Source: Usnea hakonensis
Taxonomy: Eukaryota; Ascomycota; Lecanoromycetes; Lecanorales; Parmeliaceae
Length of the DNA stretch: 39,505 nt
Reading direction: 5' to 3'
Assembly (NCBI GenBank): GCA_013423325.1
Contig: BLJB01000309.1
Span: 431 to 39,935 of the forward strand
Both the position numbers and the translations under genes were made by a program. Position 1 is the stretch's first letter, and the number at the start of each line of letters is the position of its first letter. The notes under the pieces are model-generated. The model was given only the letters and a program-made list of their open reading frames with translations, was not told the DNA's origin and made no database searches. This document shows, piece after piece, positions 1 through 10,246 of this stretch.

Positions 1-60
1 TGTACGCCTAGGGGTTTGGGGGGTGTACGCGTAGGGGAAGGGGGTGTACGAATAGGCCTG
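1..60. repeat. Short G-rich tandem repeat at left edge
   Basis: Three imperfect copies of a 21-23 bp unit, each starting TGTACG (positions 1, 24 and 45) and followed by a TAGGGG-like G-rich run. It lies upstream of ypt7 and may continue beyond the window. No coding or regulatory role can be shown. It is not a canonical telomere repeat because the TGTACG part is invariant and the unit is too long. Confidence 0.5.
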
Positions 61-381
61 GCCAAAAGATATACCAAGTGCAGCTTGAACTCGACATGGT
101 ATACTCCGTAAGGCTGAATGAAGGTTTAGACACTGTAATACGAGTACGATGATATGACCGAGCAGGCGCAGCTCTTGATAGGCTAAAATCCCCAGTACAC
201 TCTCTCAACGATTGAAATCAGCGACCGGCATCTCAGTCGATTGTGGAAAAAATAGAACAGGAGAAGAATAAAGTCCAACATTCTTTGATTATTTTACGAA
301 GCTTCAGCATCGATCTTCAGTCCGCCAGGCGTGTTACCCCGTTGTACTCCTGCCCTCGGTTGTCCAAAGTAGTCGCTGAAG

Positions 382-1287
382 ATGGCCTCGAGGAAGAAGG
401 TCCTGCTCAAGGTACTTATAATGCTCTGAACAAGAGTAGTGGTCAGTCGCTAACAATTAGCCACTACCAGGTAATCATCCTTGGTGATAGTGGAGTTGGG
501 AAGACGAGTTTGATGAACCAATATGTATGTCGAACACGATGAAGGCCCTTATACCCAGGTCAATGGCGCCAGGGTTGATCGTCAGATCAGGTCAACAAGA
601 AATTCAGTGCAAGCTACAAGGCAACCATTGGAGCGGACTTCTTAACGAAAGAGGTGCTTGTCGACGATCGAATAGTCACAATGCAGGTATGTGGACAAGT
701 TGCATTGTCGCGAGTCGAGCAAAGGCTAATTGCTATCTAGCTCTGGGATACCGCAGGTCAAGAGCGATTCCAGTCGCTAGGTGTGGCATTCTACAGAGGG
801 GCCGATTGCTGCGTCCTGGTGTACGACGTCAACAACTCCAAGAGCTTCGATACCCTGGACAGCTGGAGAGACGAGTTCTTAATTCAGGCCAGCCCTCGAG
901 ATCCTGAGAACTTCCCCTTTGTAGGTCAAGTGCGAGCAGCCCTATGATTTTCTGCCTGACCAGACACAGGTAGTCCTTGGAAACAAAATTGATGTAGAAG
1001 AGAACAAGCGAATGATATCGTCAAAGCGAGCGACGACCTTCTGCCAGTCGAAAGGGGGGATTCCCTACTTTGAGACGAGCGCTAAAGAGGCTGTCAATGT
1101 TGAGCAAGCATTTGAAGGTATGTTGCGTCCAACATGGTCGCTTGTATATGTTTTCGTCCTGACCGTCTTCTCTCCAGTAATCGCCAGAAACGCCTTGGCA
1201 CAAGAAGAATCCGAAGAATTCAGTGGTGACTTCTCAGATCCTATCGACATACACTTAGACCGGGAGAATGATGGTTGTGCGTGCTAA
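382..1287 (+). CDS. ypt7: Rab7/Ypt7 small GTPase (6 exons)
   Basis: Late endosome/vacuole Rab GTPase that recruits HOPS and drives homotypic vacuole fusion (family knowledge). Reading through five GT..AG introns gives exons 382-411, 471-524, 591-686, 741-920, 970-1117 and 1178-1287. The 205-aa protein begins MASRKKVLLK and has the normal Ypt7 length. Visible motifs are the P-loop GDSGVGKT (residues 15-22), effector-loop T40, WDTAGQ (62-67), NKID (125-128), SAK (157-159) and a C-terminal CAC for double geranylgeranylation. All exon joins are in frame and restore family sequence, for example E-VIARNALAQ across the last intron. The first intron follows codon 10. The gene converges on the hydrolase gene with about 570 bp between. 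Assignment is very secure because the N-terminus and the DCCVLVYDVNNSKSF region are diagnostic for Rab7. Confidence 0.97.
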
Positions 1288-1857
1288 TCTTGCTTAACTT
1301 CATGTATACCGCTTGCTGATCGGAGGATTACGCACTCGCATGCATCTTGCCCGGTGAGCATAGGCGTTAATTGAAGGAGGTCTCCTACGCAGCAGATTGG
1401 AGGACTTGACGTTAGGCCATTCTGATAGTGGACATCCCACATGAGCCAGGTTCAGATGTACAAAACCAAGACTCTGTTTTATATACAATCGATACCCGAT
1501 TCTTAAGGCCCAGAGCGTTGATTGACGACCGGCAATAAGCAAGGCAGCGACTATGTTGTCCTTGTCGGATTCTATCTTCAGAGCTTAGAGCTTGTCGCTT
1601 TTGTCCAAAGACTCAAGACAATGAGAATCGAAGCAGAGATCTCCAGTGTCCAATCTCTATCTAAAGTGGGCGAGAAGCATTCAGAGAGCTCTATTCACAG
1701 TGTCACACCATCTTGAATTCGCCCAACGATGCACATGGGTATGTGAACGTTTGGGCCATGCCAACCTTGATTGGAGGTCTGCTACCCAATGTATGCATTT
1801 ACAACCCGCTATGCCCTAAGCCCTGGGAAAACAGACCGTCCTAATGGACTCTAACAT
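1288..1857. other. Intergenic region between convergent genes
   Basis: Normal base composition with no recognisable gene. The only open frames are 60-80 codons with low-complexity, unrecognised translations. It probably holds the two facing 3' UTRs of ypt7 and the hydrolase gene. I see no tRNA-like or repeat structure. Confidence 0.6.
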
Positions 1858-4620
1858 CTATAATTTTGACCTTACGCCTTCGAGGCGAAATTTTACATCC
1901 TTGAGCGCCTTCGTCGATGGCTTCCATTCGTCAAACTGCTTGATCAAATCCGTGATCTCTCCATACAGTTCTGACCGCACGTAGTCTTCTTCTAATATGC
2001 CACGCATGGCGAACGGCAAGATGTACGGATTCTGTGACGTGGTTACACCTTCGCGGTGAAATTGAGGAGAAATCTCTCCAAGGGAGGTTGTTTCAAGAGC
2101 GTACTCGACAGCCAGATAGTAATCAGCTTCGTCGTCGTAAATTCTGGAATGCCCCTCACCACCGTACAGACTACCAGCGAGTGGATTGCTCAGCTCTCGG
2201 ATCACACCATGATCTGATATGCCAAGGTTACGAAGCTTCAACGCAAACCCGACCAAGTGGGTGAGGAAGTCAGGGACGTGGACTCGGCCATCCACGAAGA
2301 CAGCCCGAAAGATATGTGGATGGCTGATACAGCCGAATGTAGAGGACTAAATGACACCTTAGCTGGACTTCTAATATCTCGTGCGCACAAATGCCCACCT
2401 CTAGGGACACGAGCTGATCGTCTATACTGCCCAAGTAGACGATTTTCACCCCAAATCTCAAGGCAACGTCCAGGGCTGCTTTGTAATCCTTTGACACTTG
2501 ACTATCGGGAAGTGCAAAGTCAAAAAGCTCTCCGGCCGAGCCACTTATCCATCGAGACCTGTAGTCAGCGAAAGGGCCGAGATTAACGCCAGCCATGGCA
2601 CAAACGCCTATCTTTGCAGAATTTACGCATCCAAATGCTATGAGCTTTGCAATCAGCATCATGGCGACAGGCACACCTTGGCTGTGGCATGCAATCATGA
2701 CAAAATCGGCCTTTCGTATTTTTTCGATCCAATTGAGCATGAGCTTCCACAATAGTTCAATGCGTTCTGCGATTTTGCCCTCTCCTTCAAGAGCTACCTT
2801 TTCAATCTCACACGAATAGCCCTGATTTTGTGTCCATCTCTGAATAGCGCTGGCTGCACAATTGGCAAAACGAATAGACGTGCCTGTTGGTTGACCCAAA
2901 ACGGAACGAATCAAGGGTGCCGGAAAGTAGCCATGAACACCCTTTAGAAGAAAAATTAGTTATGTGAATGAGACCCATGCCCAATACACTGGGCCAAGCT
3001 TACAATAGCTAACGCTCTCTTTACCCGTGGTGGATTCTGAACGATCGCAACGTGGTTGGGTTCCGAGAGCGAGCTCAATTGCAATAGCTTACTGATCTGC
3101 TGGATCAGACTTGGCTTTCCCACCACGCGATATGTACTTCTGAACGAGGGAAGCAGAAGATTCTCCGGTATGTGCTTTACATTGGAGTTGTGATCAGTCT
3201 TGGGCTTTATATCTGAAGCCAAAGGGACAGCTTCGCGTTTGCAGTCTTTTTTGGCACCATCTCGGCTACCTTGAGTCTTGTTGGGATCCTCATCTGCTTC
3301 TAGTGATTGCAGCCTCTGTCTATTGCCAGTCTTTTTTGGAAATCCCTTCGCTTCATCCACTGTTGCAGTCTTTGGCTTGCATTGCGATGACGACCCAGCA
3401 AGAGCTAGTTCTCCAATCTCGCTTACAGAGCTTGTCTTTTCATCGTCGCCCTTTGGCTGATCCTTCGACCAAAAGGCCCAGCCGTAAGTTGATTTTGGAC
3501 CATCTGCCGGTTTCTGAGGAGGTTGGGGAGTTGACACAGTATCAGAGATCACATCATGCACCTTTCCCGCTTGACATTCCGTATCAAGGGGGTCGTCTTG
3601 CGGATTAGAGGCTAGACCAGTTGCGCTTGCCGACGAGCTGCCCTTTGTCTGCATGGATGCATTGCCCCATAAGCTAAGCCAAGAACGTGGCACTTCTTGT
3701 TGAGGTATAATTGGAGAAACAGGATTCGGGTCTGAATTTCGACGCTGTTTTGGCGAATTCGGAATGCTTTGAATACCGTCTGGAGCAGTACATTGTGGGG
3801 GGTCCTTGTTTGCGCCAGTAGGATTGCCATCAGGTTCCGCAATGCCTGTTTCACCCTCTATTGCGATTTCAGGTCTCGAGAACCAACTTAGCCAGCTGGC
3901 GGATTCATTGGCAGCTTTAAGTACCTCCGATACCTGATTCTGTGATTCCGGCCGAGTCTCGTAGGTGGCGGAAGCGTCTTCCGGTATGGCATCCTTAGAC
4001 TTTTCAGCTTCCAAGGTCTTATTAGAGGCATTTCGTATCTCCTGCCCTTTGGACCGATCTATCTCATTCGTGGATGATGTTCCATTATTCGCAGCTACGG
4101 ACGTGGGACTTGTAGCGTTTGACGTGATGTGGAGCTTAGTAGTAGTGGCTGCTAGAGGCAACGATCTACTAGAATTTTCTAAACTCTTTGAGAGATAAAG
4201 GGTAGGAGATTTTAAAGGAGTTGTGGGAAGCTCTGGCGTGTGAGCTCGCGCTGACGCCAGAGCGTCAGATGCAGCCCCACCGGTTGCTGAAATGCTCTCT
4301 TTCACGACTTGAGTAACTGGATTGGCTTTCTTCACACGCGGCCATGATCCTCCATACCATGAGTTGCTTGACTGTAGCTGTGAAAGATTAATGTCAATTT
4401 GGACGAGCTGACCGATCTTTGCGCTTACCTTATTTGATCCACTGCTGGCGACCTCGGCATGCTCGACACCTTCAAGCTTATCTAACGGTAACGATGGCTT
4501 CAATGCAGTTTTGGCTGGGTTATTGGTTTGCGATTCAATCCCTTTAGGCTGAGCCTCCTCTTGTCGTACAGGCCTGGTTTCTGCCTTAGGGTTTGGCTTG
4601 GAACGTTTCCGAGGTCCCAT
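1858..4620 (-). CDS. YML020W-like putative lipase/alpha-beta hydrolase
   Basis: Large fungal protein of the uncharacterised budding-yeast YML020W type. Exons are 3004-4620, 2399-2941 and 1858-2346, with introns 2942-3003 and 2347-2398, giving 882 aa. The N-terminal ~470 residues are low-complexity and Ser/Pro-rich with recurring Trp motifs (SWYGGSWPR near 87-95, SWLSWFS, SWLSLWGN, YGWAFWS). The C-terminal half is an alpha/beta-hydrolase fold: GVHGYFPAPL (540-549) forms the likely oxyanion loop, CHSQG carries the nucleophile Ser626, GSIDDQ gives Asp713/714, and a conserved FVDGRVHVPDFLTHL block follows. Both introns restore these blocks exactly. The catalytic role is inferred and the substrate is unknown. 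A 51-nt GTAAGC..CACAG segment (4378-4428) inside exon 1 is in frame without a stop and may be a further intron, which would give 865 aa. The start codon is the first ATG, followed by a basic MGPRKRSKP stretch typical of the family. Confidence 0.88.
4378..4428 (-). other. Candidate in-frame 51-nt intron in the hydrolase gene
   Basis: On the minus strand this segment begins GTAAGC and ends CTTTCACAG after a TTAAT-containing stretch, like the other introns here. It encodes 17 residues (VSAKIG...LSQ) that sit just before the conserved SWYGGSWPR motif. Because 51 is a multiple of three and no stop occurs, ORF calling cannot tell an exon from an intron or from an optional 'exitron'. RNA evidence would decide. 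Confidence 0.55.
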
Positions 4621-5102
4621 GGAAATAAGGAGAGGGCAAAAGGTTCAGCAAGACTCAGGATGTCTTGTTCTTATAAGTTTCCTATAGTATTGGTGGACAA
4701 AAGATTCTAACGTACTCAGAAATTATCTTGGTAGAAGTAAATGCGGGACATGCGGCTCTGCCTATCCCTGTTCTTAGCCGCGGCCCCACTTTGCTCTATC
4801 AAGCTAGGTACCTTAGGTACTTTACTCTAGTGTACCTTTAGTGCAATGAATACCTATTTAAATTAAGGTACACAAAAGTCCCTGCCGACTGTTCCCCAAA
4901 ATAATAGCGCCGGAGTCTCTCTCTTTCCTCTAAACTTTACCCCTAAAAGTTGCGTTTTTTAAAAGGTCGCCCTAGCCCTCGAGCTCTAAAAAGAAAAAAG
5001 AAAAAAAGAAAAAAATTGATGTGTCGTAGTGTCAGGGACTCTTGTCTCCCATTCTCGGTAATTATTTTTGTGAACTTCCACGCAAAACCAAGCCCCGCCC
5101 AG
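4621..5102. promoter_or_regulatory. Shared divergent promoter (hydrolase / spb1)
   Basis: A 482-bp region between two divergent start codons. It contains clustered GGTACCTTAGGTAC-like inverted repeats around 4805-4870 (several GTACCTT/AGGTAC half sites), a CCTC/CTCTTTCC pyrimidine patch near 4915-4930, and an A-rich purine tract at 4984-5016 about 90-120 bp before the spb1 ATG. Homopurine/homopyrimidine tracts near the start are common in strong fungal promoters. No transcription-factor site can be assigned with confidence. Confidence 0.5.
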
Positions 5103-7720
5103 ATGGGAATACAGAAGAAGGTGAATTCAATGGTAAATTTAGAAAGAGCTCTTCTGACTGTACTTAGCATGGTAAAGGCCGCCTGGACAAATGGTACAAG
5201 CTCGCAAAAGAAAAGGGATACAGAGCCAGAGCCGCATTTAAGCTCATACAACTCAATCGAAAGTATGGGTTTCTTGAGAAGAGCAAGGTCTTATTGGATC
5301 TTTGTGCAGCGCCAGGATCTTGGTGTCAAGTTGCTGCAGAAACCATGCCAGCCAGCAGCATAATAGTCGGGGTGGATCTTGCGCCTATCAAACCAATACC
5401 GAGGACGATCACCTTTCAAAGTGACATTACTAGTGACAATTGCCGAGCTACCATTAGACAGCACTTCAAGACTTGGAAAGCGGACACAGTCTTACACGAC
5501 GGAGCCCCGAATATTGGCACAGCGTGGGTTCAGGATGCATTCTCGCAAGCCGAGTTGACTCTACAAGCTCTAAAACTCGCCACAGAATTCTTAATTGAGG
5601 GGGGAACTTTTGTTACTAAAATTTTTCGATCCAAGGACTACAACGCTTTGCTCTGGGTGTTCAATCAGTTGTTCACGAAAGTCGAGGCAACTAAGCCCCC
5701 ATCATCAAGGAACGTCTCTGCGGAGATCTTTGTTGTCTGCAGAGGTTTCAAAGCCCCAAAACGAATAGATCCAAAATTTCTCGATCCTCGGTCTGTCTTT
5801 GCAGAACTTTCGGGTCCGACGCCAAACAACGAGGCCAAAGTCTTCAACCCAGAGAAAAAAAAGCGAAAGCGAGAAGGATATGACGCGGGTGATTATACCC
5901 AATTTAAGGAAGCTCCTGCAAGCGAATTTGTCCAAACAACCGATCCCATCGCCATACTCGGATCCTCAAGTAAACTTACCTTTGAGCAGCAGGAGAACGG
6001 AGACATCGCACTTGCCGCATTAGACAAGTTGCCGGAAACCACAAAAGAGATTAGGCAATGTTGTATGGATCTGAAAGTTCTTGGGCGTAAAGAATTCCGA
6101 TTGCTATTGCGGTGGAGACTGAAGGCTCGGGAAATATTTGGCTTTGCGTCGAAGCAGAAGTCCAGCGAGGACGCTGCAGGTGAAGAAGTCGCAGATATTG
6201 AATCTATGGATGAAGAACTTCAAGCCCAGCAGGACCTCCAGAGGCTCAATGACAACGAAAGTACACGAAAGAGGAAAGCAAGAAGGCGCAAAAATGAGAG
6301 AAAGCAGAAAGAAATTGTGCGTATGCAAATGCACATGTCCACGCCAACGGAAATAGGTCTTGAGCAAAGGGGCCCAAGTGGCGAAGAATCAATTTTTGCA
6401 TTAGCGGCTGTGGACAATGCCGGAGCGATCGAGAGGGTCGTCCGCGGGACCATGGCATTTCAGCTCCACGGTAAGCAGGACTCGGACAACGATAGCCGTT
6501 CTGAAGATGGGAGTGACCAGGAGGAAGACAGACTGGATGAAGAGTTGGATGCTTTGTACTACCAGTATCAAGAACGAAAATCTGCTTCAGAAGCACATTC
6601 CCGGGCCAGGAAAGCAAGGAAAGAACATGGTGATGGTAATTGGGAGGGATTTTCAGATCATGAGAAGAGCAGCGACGAGGGTTTCGATCACTATCAAATC
6701 AGTGACGACTCCACTGTAGAAGAAGACGAAGAAGGTCAAGTTTCTAGAAGGCTCATCTATCCGCAGAATGGTCTTGCCCAAGGGCAGGCTGGTCTTACTC
6801 GGCGAGCCGCTTTGTTCTTTGGACAGGATATATTCAAGGACATTCGCGATCTTGGTGCGGAAGACGGGGATGATAGTGCAGTCTACCTCAAGGGCGAGGG
6901 GACGAACGATGACCCCATTACGCCGGCCGCACAGACTCCCGTTCTCAAAGTTAAATCTGTGAGATCAGATGATCTACCACCCACAGAAGCAACTGTTCCT
7001 GGTGCGCCATCCGGGCAAGACTCTGAAGCAAGCGAGGTGAGCGAAGGCGAACTGCTTCTCAGACGGGATGAGATTGAAGAAGAGACGGAAAGCGGCTTCA
7101 CCTTGGTGAAGACAGGACAATCCGATTGGGAAGCAGAAGGGGAGCCACGAAAAGACGGGCGTCTTGACATTGACATCATAACGGCAGAAGCCATGACTTT
7201 GGCACAACAGGTCGCCTCGGGACAGAAGTCTACACAAGATCTGGTGGACGAGGGGTTCAACAAATACACTTTCCGGGATACCGACGGTCTTCCGGAATGG
7301 TTTTTAGATGACGAGGGCAAGCACAGTAAACCACATCGTCCCATAAGCGCAGCAGGTGCAGCGGCCATCAAAGAAAAGCTTCGGGCTCTTAATGCTCGCC
7401 CAATCAAAAAAGTGAGAGAGGCTAAGGATCGTAAGAAATTCAAGGCTGCTCAGAGGCTGGAGAAGCTGCGCAAGAAGTCCGCTCTCGTGGCAGATGATGA
7501 AGCTATTTCGGAAAAAGATAAAGCTCAGAATATTGCGAAAATGATGAACAAGTCTACGAAGAAAAAGCCCAGGCAGCAGGTGAAGCTTGTTGTTGCTAGG
7601 GGCGGTAACAGGGGTATATCAGGACGGCCACGGGGTGTGAAAGGCAAGTACAAGATTGTTGACGCCCGATTGAAAAAGGATGTTAGAGCAGAGAAGAGAC
7701 TTGCGAAGAGAGAAAGTTAG
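5103..7720 (+). CDS. spb1: Spb1 2'-O-rRNA methyltransferase (60S biogenesis)
   Basis: Nucleolar AdoMet-dependent methyltransferase that modifies the A-loop Gm of 25S rRNA (yeast Gm2922) in pre-60S particles (family knowledge). Exon 1 is 5103-5120 (MGIQKK), intron 5121-5167 is 47 nt, and exon 2 is 5168-7720; the join gives MGIQKKHGKGRLDKWY, the family N-terminus. The protein is 856 aa, close to yeast Spb1 (841). The RrmJ/FtsJ domain has the SAM motif DLCAAPGSW (50-58) and the K-D-K-E tetrad K31, D117 (HDGAPN), K157 (TKIFR) and E192 (SAEIF). The middle is acidic and coiled-coil-like with Lys/Glu-rich blocks, and the basic C-terminal Spb1_C domain ends KRLAKRES. A start inside exon 2 would lose K31, so the two-exon model is needed. 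The gene converges with the JMJD7-like gene, stop codons 60 bp apart. Confidence 0.97.
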
Positions 7721-7780
7721 CTTTGCTCGTGAGCTAAGAGGTCAGATCTACGACAAACTTGAGACGAAGCTCGCTGTGCT

Positions 7781-9069
7781 CTACGATACGCTGTTCGGCT
7801 TTTCTGAAGCCCAAGCCATATCTCGAATAAAAGAATTCGAAGCAAAGAACGTGCCTTCGAAGTCCATATCGTACCCTGCTAGATTGTGAGCAGTAGCGAT
7901 GAAAATTCCCTGTAGATCTGGACCTACAATAATTGGCACTGCAACATATACCCTCGTCGGAAGTGTCCTGTGAAACCTTATGGTACCTTTTTGCTAGGTC
8001 AAACTCAGAAACACGCCACTCTATGGCACGAATATCTCACCAGCACGCAGGAAGATACAACATGTCGCCCGGATCAAGTCTGACGCGAATTGGTTTGCTT
8101 AGAGCTGAGAACTTGGTTTGGTTCACTTCTGGGTTGTCTGGATCCCATACAGCATAGGGTACTTGAGCAGGAGGATCGTCGGGAGCAAGGGACATATCTG
8201 CAGCATAGGCGGCAGATGGTAGAAACTTTTCATTAATGCAAGCCGTCTCCACAGGTGCCAGCAGCACAAAGCTTTTTGACCCGACTAGTTGGCAATAGAC
8301 ATTCTCATAATTGTCTCTGTGCAAGGCTGTGGTGCTGTGCTTGTTACCTATCCACAAATTGATCGCGTCCGGCTGCTTTTGTAAAGCTATCGACGCCCAG
8401 CGGATATCTGCTTCCACGTCTTGGAACAGAGTTGAGTATTCACCTCGAAAATTGTCGTTTTCTAAGAGAGGCGAGTCAGCAGCCGTCGTCTTAGATGGCA
8501 CACAGGACCATACGCGCTTGCGAGTACTTGACCATCTGCGGTGTCGTCTGAGCGTTAGAAATTTGTAAGTGGGTGAGAAAAGTAGAGAACGGCTCTTCCT
8601 AGAACAATTTTCGAGTCAGGATCTTCTCAAATTTGCAGATTCGAGCGACGAGACATTCTGAAAACACATGCGTTGTACCCGTGATCTGATTCGAAAAGAA
8701 ACGTACCAATTCGAATGGCTTTGCAAAGTATGTCAAGCCGTCCACGGGGCTTTTCGTCGCGGAATCCGCATTACTGTACCAAATTTCAGTGCCGGCCCTG
8801 ATTCGATCCCATTGTAATCTTACTAACCCATAAGGCGTGATAGCTACTTTAATGGGAGTGTCTTTGACTATTTTTCCAAGGTAATTAACATTCCATTTAC
8901 GCACAGCAAGCCATTCCGAACAACCTCTGCGCACGAGCAGGGGTCGATTCTTGGTCACATATCTCATGAAATCGAGAGGACTTGGCTCTTGATACAAAAC
9001 ATGTATGCCCCCATTGAGCTCGTGATACGCAGTCAGCATGTGGGCTGTAGCCTCTGCTATGTTTGACAT
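7781..9069 (-). CDS. JMJD7-like JmjC (cupin-8) 2OG/Fe(II) oxygenase (6 exons)
   Basis: Probable protein hydroxylase of the JMJD7 type; human JMJD7 is a lysyl hydroxylase of DRG GTPases, and the fungal substrate is inferred at best. Exons: 8828-9069, 8707-8773, 8514-8598, 8041-8461, 7928-7986, 7781-7875; introns are 54, 108, 52, 54 and 52 nt, all GT..AG. The 322-aa product (human JMJD7 is about 316) begins MSNIAEATAHMLTAYHEL and contains NRPLLVRRG near 41-49. The iron facial triad is H179-R-D181 (ALHRDNYENVY) plus H274 (LPACWYHKVSQD), with K194 in GSKSFVLL near the cofactor pocket. Joins restore YSQAQNDNFRGEYS, PACWYHKVSQ and ANYWYDMDFEG, which supports every splice. The protein ends WASEKPNSVS. 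The start codon lies only about 100 bp from the edge of the RIP-mutated island, so its promoter is squeezed against likely heterochromatin. Confidence 0.93.
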
Positions 9070-9172
9070 CCTTTGTCACAGGTTTACCAAGCAATAAGGA
9101 ATTGTCCAACCTGTGAGGTTGGGCTCTAGTTGTTTGCATTGTTTGTGTATCCTTTGTACCTAGGGAGTAGTT
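9070..9172. promoter_or_regulatory. Short upstream region of the JMJD7-like gene
   Basis: About 100 bp of normal-composition sequence between the JMJD7-like ATG and the first retroelement LTR. It must hold the 5' UTR and core promoter unless transcription starts inside the LTR. No clear TATA box is seen on the minus strand. Confidence 0.4.
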
Positions 9173-9323
9173 TGTCAAAATAGGAAGGTTTGCCGGGTCA
9201 CGTGACCTTGGCGCCTTAGTATTTTATAAATAGTGTTACATATTTTTTATATGTTACATATTTTTTATAATTCTATAATTAATTAATAAACTTAATAAAT
9301 ATTCTATATATCTACTTTTAATA
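9173..9323 (+). repeat. Copia-family LTR, plus orientation (copy 1)
   Basis: Starts TGTCAAAATAGGAAGG and ends at ..TTTTAATA, homologous end to end to the LTRs at 9655-9799 and (inverted) 21275-21419. It contains a perfect 12-bp palindrome GGTCACGTGACC (9196-9207), GGCGCCTTAG and a TATAAATAG box at 9225-9233. A TTACATATTTTTTATA-like stretch is duplicated around 9235-9265, explaining the extra length. It is followed by GATTATAAGCTCG, a plausible RIP-altered Copia primer-binding region. The first 70 bp have kept CA/TG dinucleotides. It marks the left edge of the island. Confidence 0.8.
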
Positions 9324-9632
9324 GATTATAAGCTCGAATTATAGAGTACTATTTTAGTAATCCTTACTTTATATTATATCTACTAGCTTATAATAAAAGT
9401 TCTAGGAAGGATTATTAATTAATTAGAATATACCCGAATATATAAATTAACTATACTAAGAATATCCTTAGTATTAAAATAGAAAGGTTTATCGAGTCTA
9501 TAATCGTCTAACTAGTATCTCACTACTTAGGTACGATAATAGGCTAATAATAGTATTAATTCTTAAAGATCTAACTAGGTACGAGAGCTACTTAGTACTT
9601 ATAGGCCTTATAGCTCTATAGTAACTACTAAA
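9324..9632 (+). mobile_element. Copia internal fragment after LTR copy 1
   Basis: Sequence directly downstream of the first LTR. Its first ~90 bp match the sequence after LTR copy 2 (9800-9890), so it is the 5' leader of the same Copia family. The remainder (about 9415-9632) is RIP-degraded and unrecognised, with no ORF. Confidence 0.55.
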
Positions 9633-9654
9633 TATTGAAAGTAGGTATATAGAA
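9633..9654 (-). repeat. 22-bp 3' end of an inverted Copia LTR
   Basis: TATTGAAAGTAGGTATATAG.. matches 21275-21296, the end of the minus-oriented Copia LTR, and abuts the first base of the plus-oriented LTR at 9655. It is therefore a head-to-head junction of two LTR ends and a relic of nested insertion or deletion. Confidence 0.65.
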
Positions 9655-9799
9655 TGTTAAAATAGGAAGGTTTACCGAGTCACGTAACTTCGTTACGTAA
9701 CCTTAGCGCCTTAGTATTTTATAAATAGTCTTATATATTTCTTATACTTCTATAATTAATTAACTAATAAATAAGTATTCTATATATCTATTTTTAATA
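9655..9799 (+). repeat. Copia-family LTR, plus orientation (copy 2)
   Basis: 145 bp, from TGTTAAAATAGG to ..TTTTTAATA, the same length as the LTR at 21275-21419. CACGTGACC of copy 1 is here CACGTAACTTCGTTACGTAACC, so RIP or duplication has altered the palindrome. TTATAAATAG is conserved. The downstream GATTATAAGCCCGG is the inferred primer-binding region. Confidence 0.8.
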
Positions 9800-10241
9800 G
9801 ATTATAAGCCCGGATTATAAAATATTATTTTAGTAATCTTTTTACTTTATATTATATTTACTAACTTATAATAAGAGTTCTAGAAATGGCTAAACGAACT
9901 ACTAGTTATACTATCTATTAGTCGGGATATATCTAAGTAAAAAAATTAATTATATTAGAGATAACTTACTAGATTATAAAAAAAATATAGGGATTAATTT
10001 AACTCTAAAAAATATATAAATTACTCTATAATTATTATCTAGCCGCGATTAGATTACGCGCTAGTATCGACTAATAATTATCTACTAAAAGATACTATTC
10101 CGCCTATAGATTATATTAATTAAATATTATTATAACTCTATAGAGTTTTTTTAGATTATATAAATTATATAGACTATACTCGCTTACTCTATACTACTAT
10201 TATAAGGCTCGAGAGTATCTAAAACTATATCTACTCTACCT
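9800..10241 (+). mobile_element. Degraded internal region of the element after LTR copy 2
   Basis: Begins with the Copia leader and has a surviving ATG at about 9886 followed by a frame that, read through RIP stops, gives MAKRTTSYTIY... I cannot match this to a known Gag. It is interrupted at 10242 by the minus-strand chromovirus and continues at 16937, as shown by the ATTTT target duplication. Confidence 0.45.
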
Positions 10242-10246
10242 ATTTT

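Noticed and set aside
527..907. 126-codon plus-strand ORF over ypt7
   Set aside because: Runs through introns in the wrong frame; the spliced Rab7 model explains the sequence.
4984..5020. Ribosome-biogenesis RRPE/PAC-type promoter elements for spb1
   Set aside because: The A-rich tract with AAAAATTGATG resembles these motifs only partly; there is no exact match.
6883..7443. 186-codon minus-strand ORF opposite spb1
   Set aside because: Ser/Leu-rich shadow of the acidic spb1 C-terminal region; no start context or homology.
7680..7889. 69-codon plus-strand ORF after spb1
   Set aside because: Antisense to the last exon of the JMJD7-like gene, which has clear splice sites and conserved residues.
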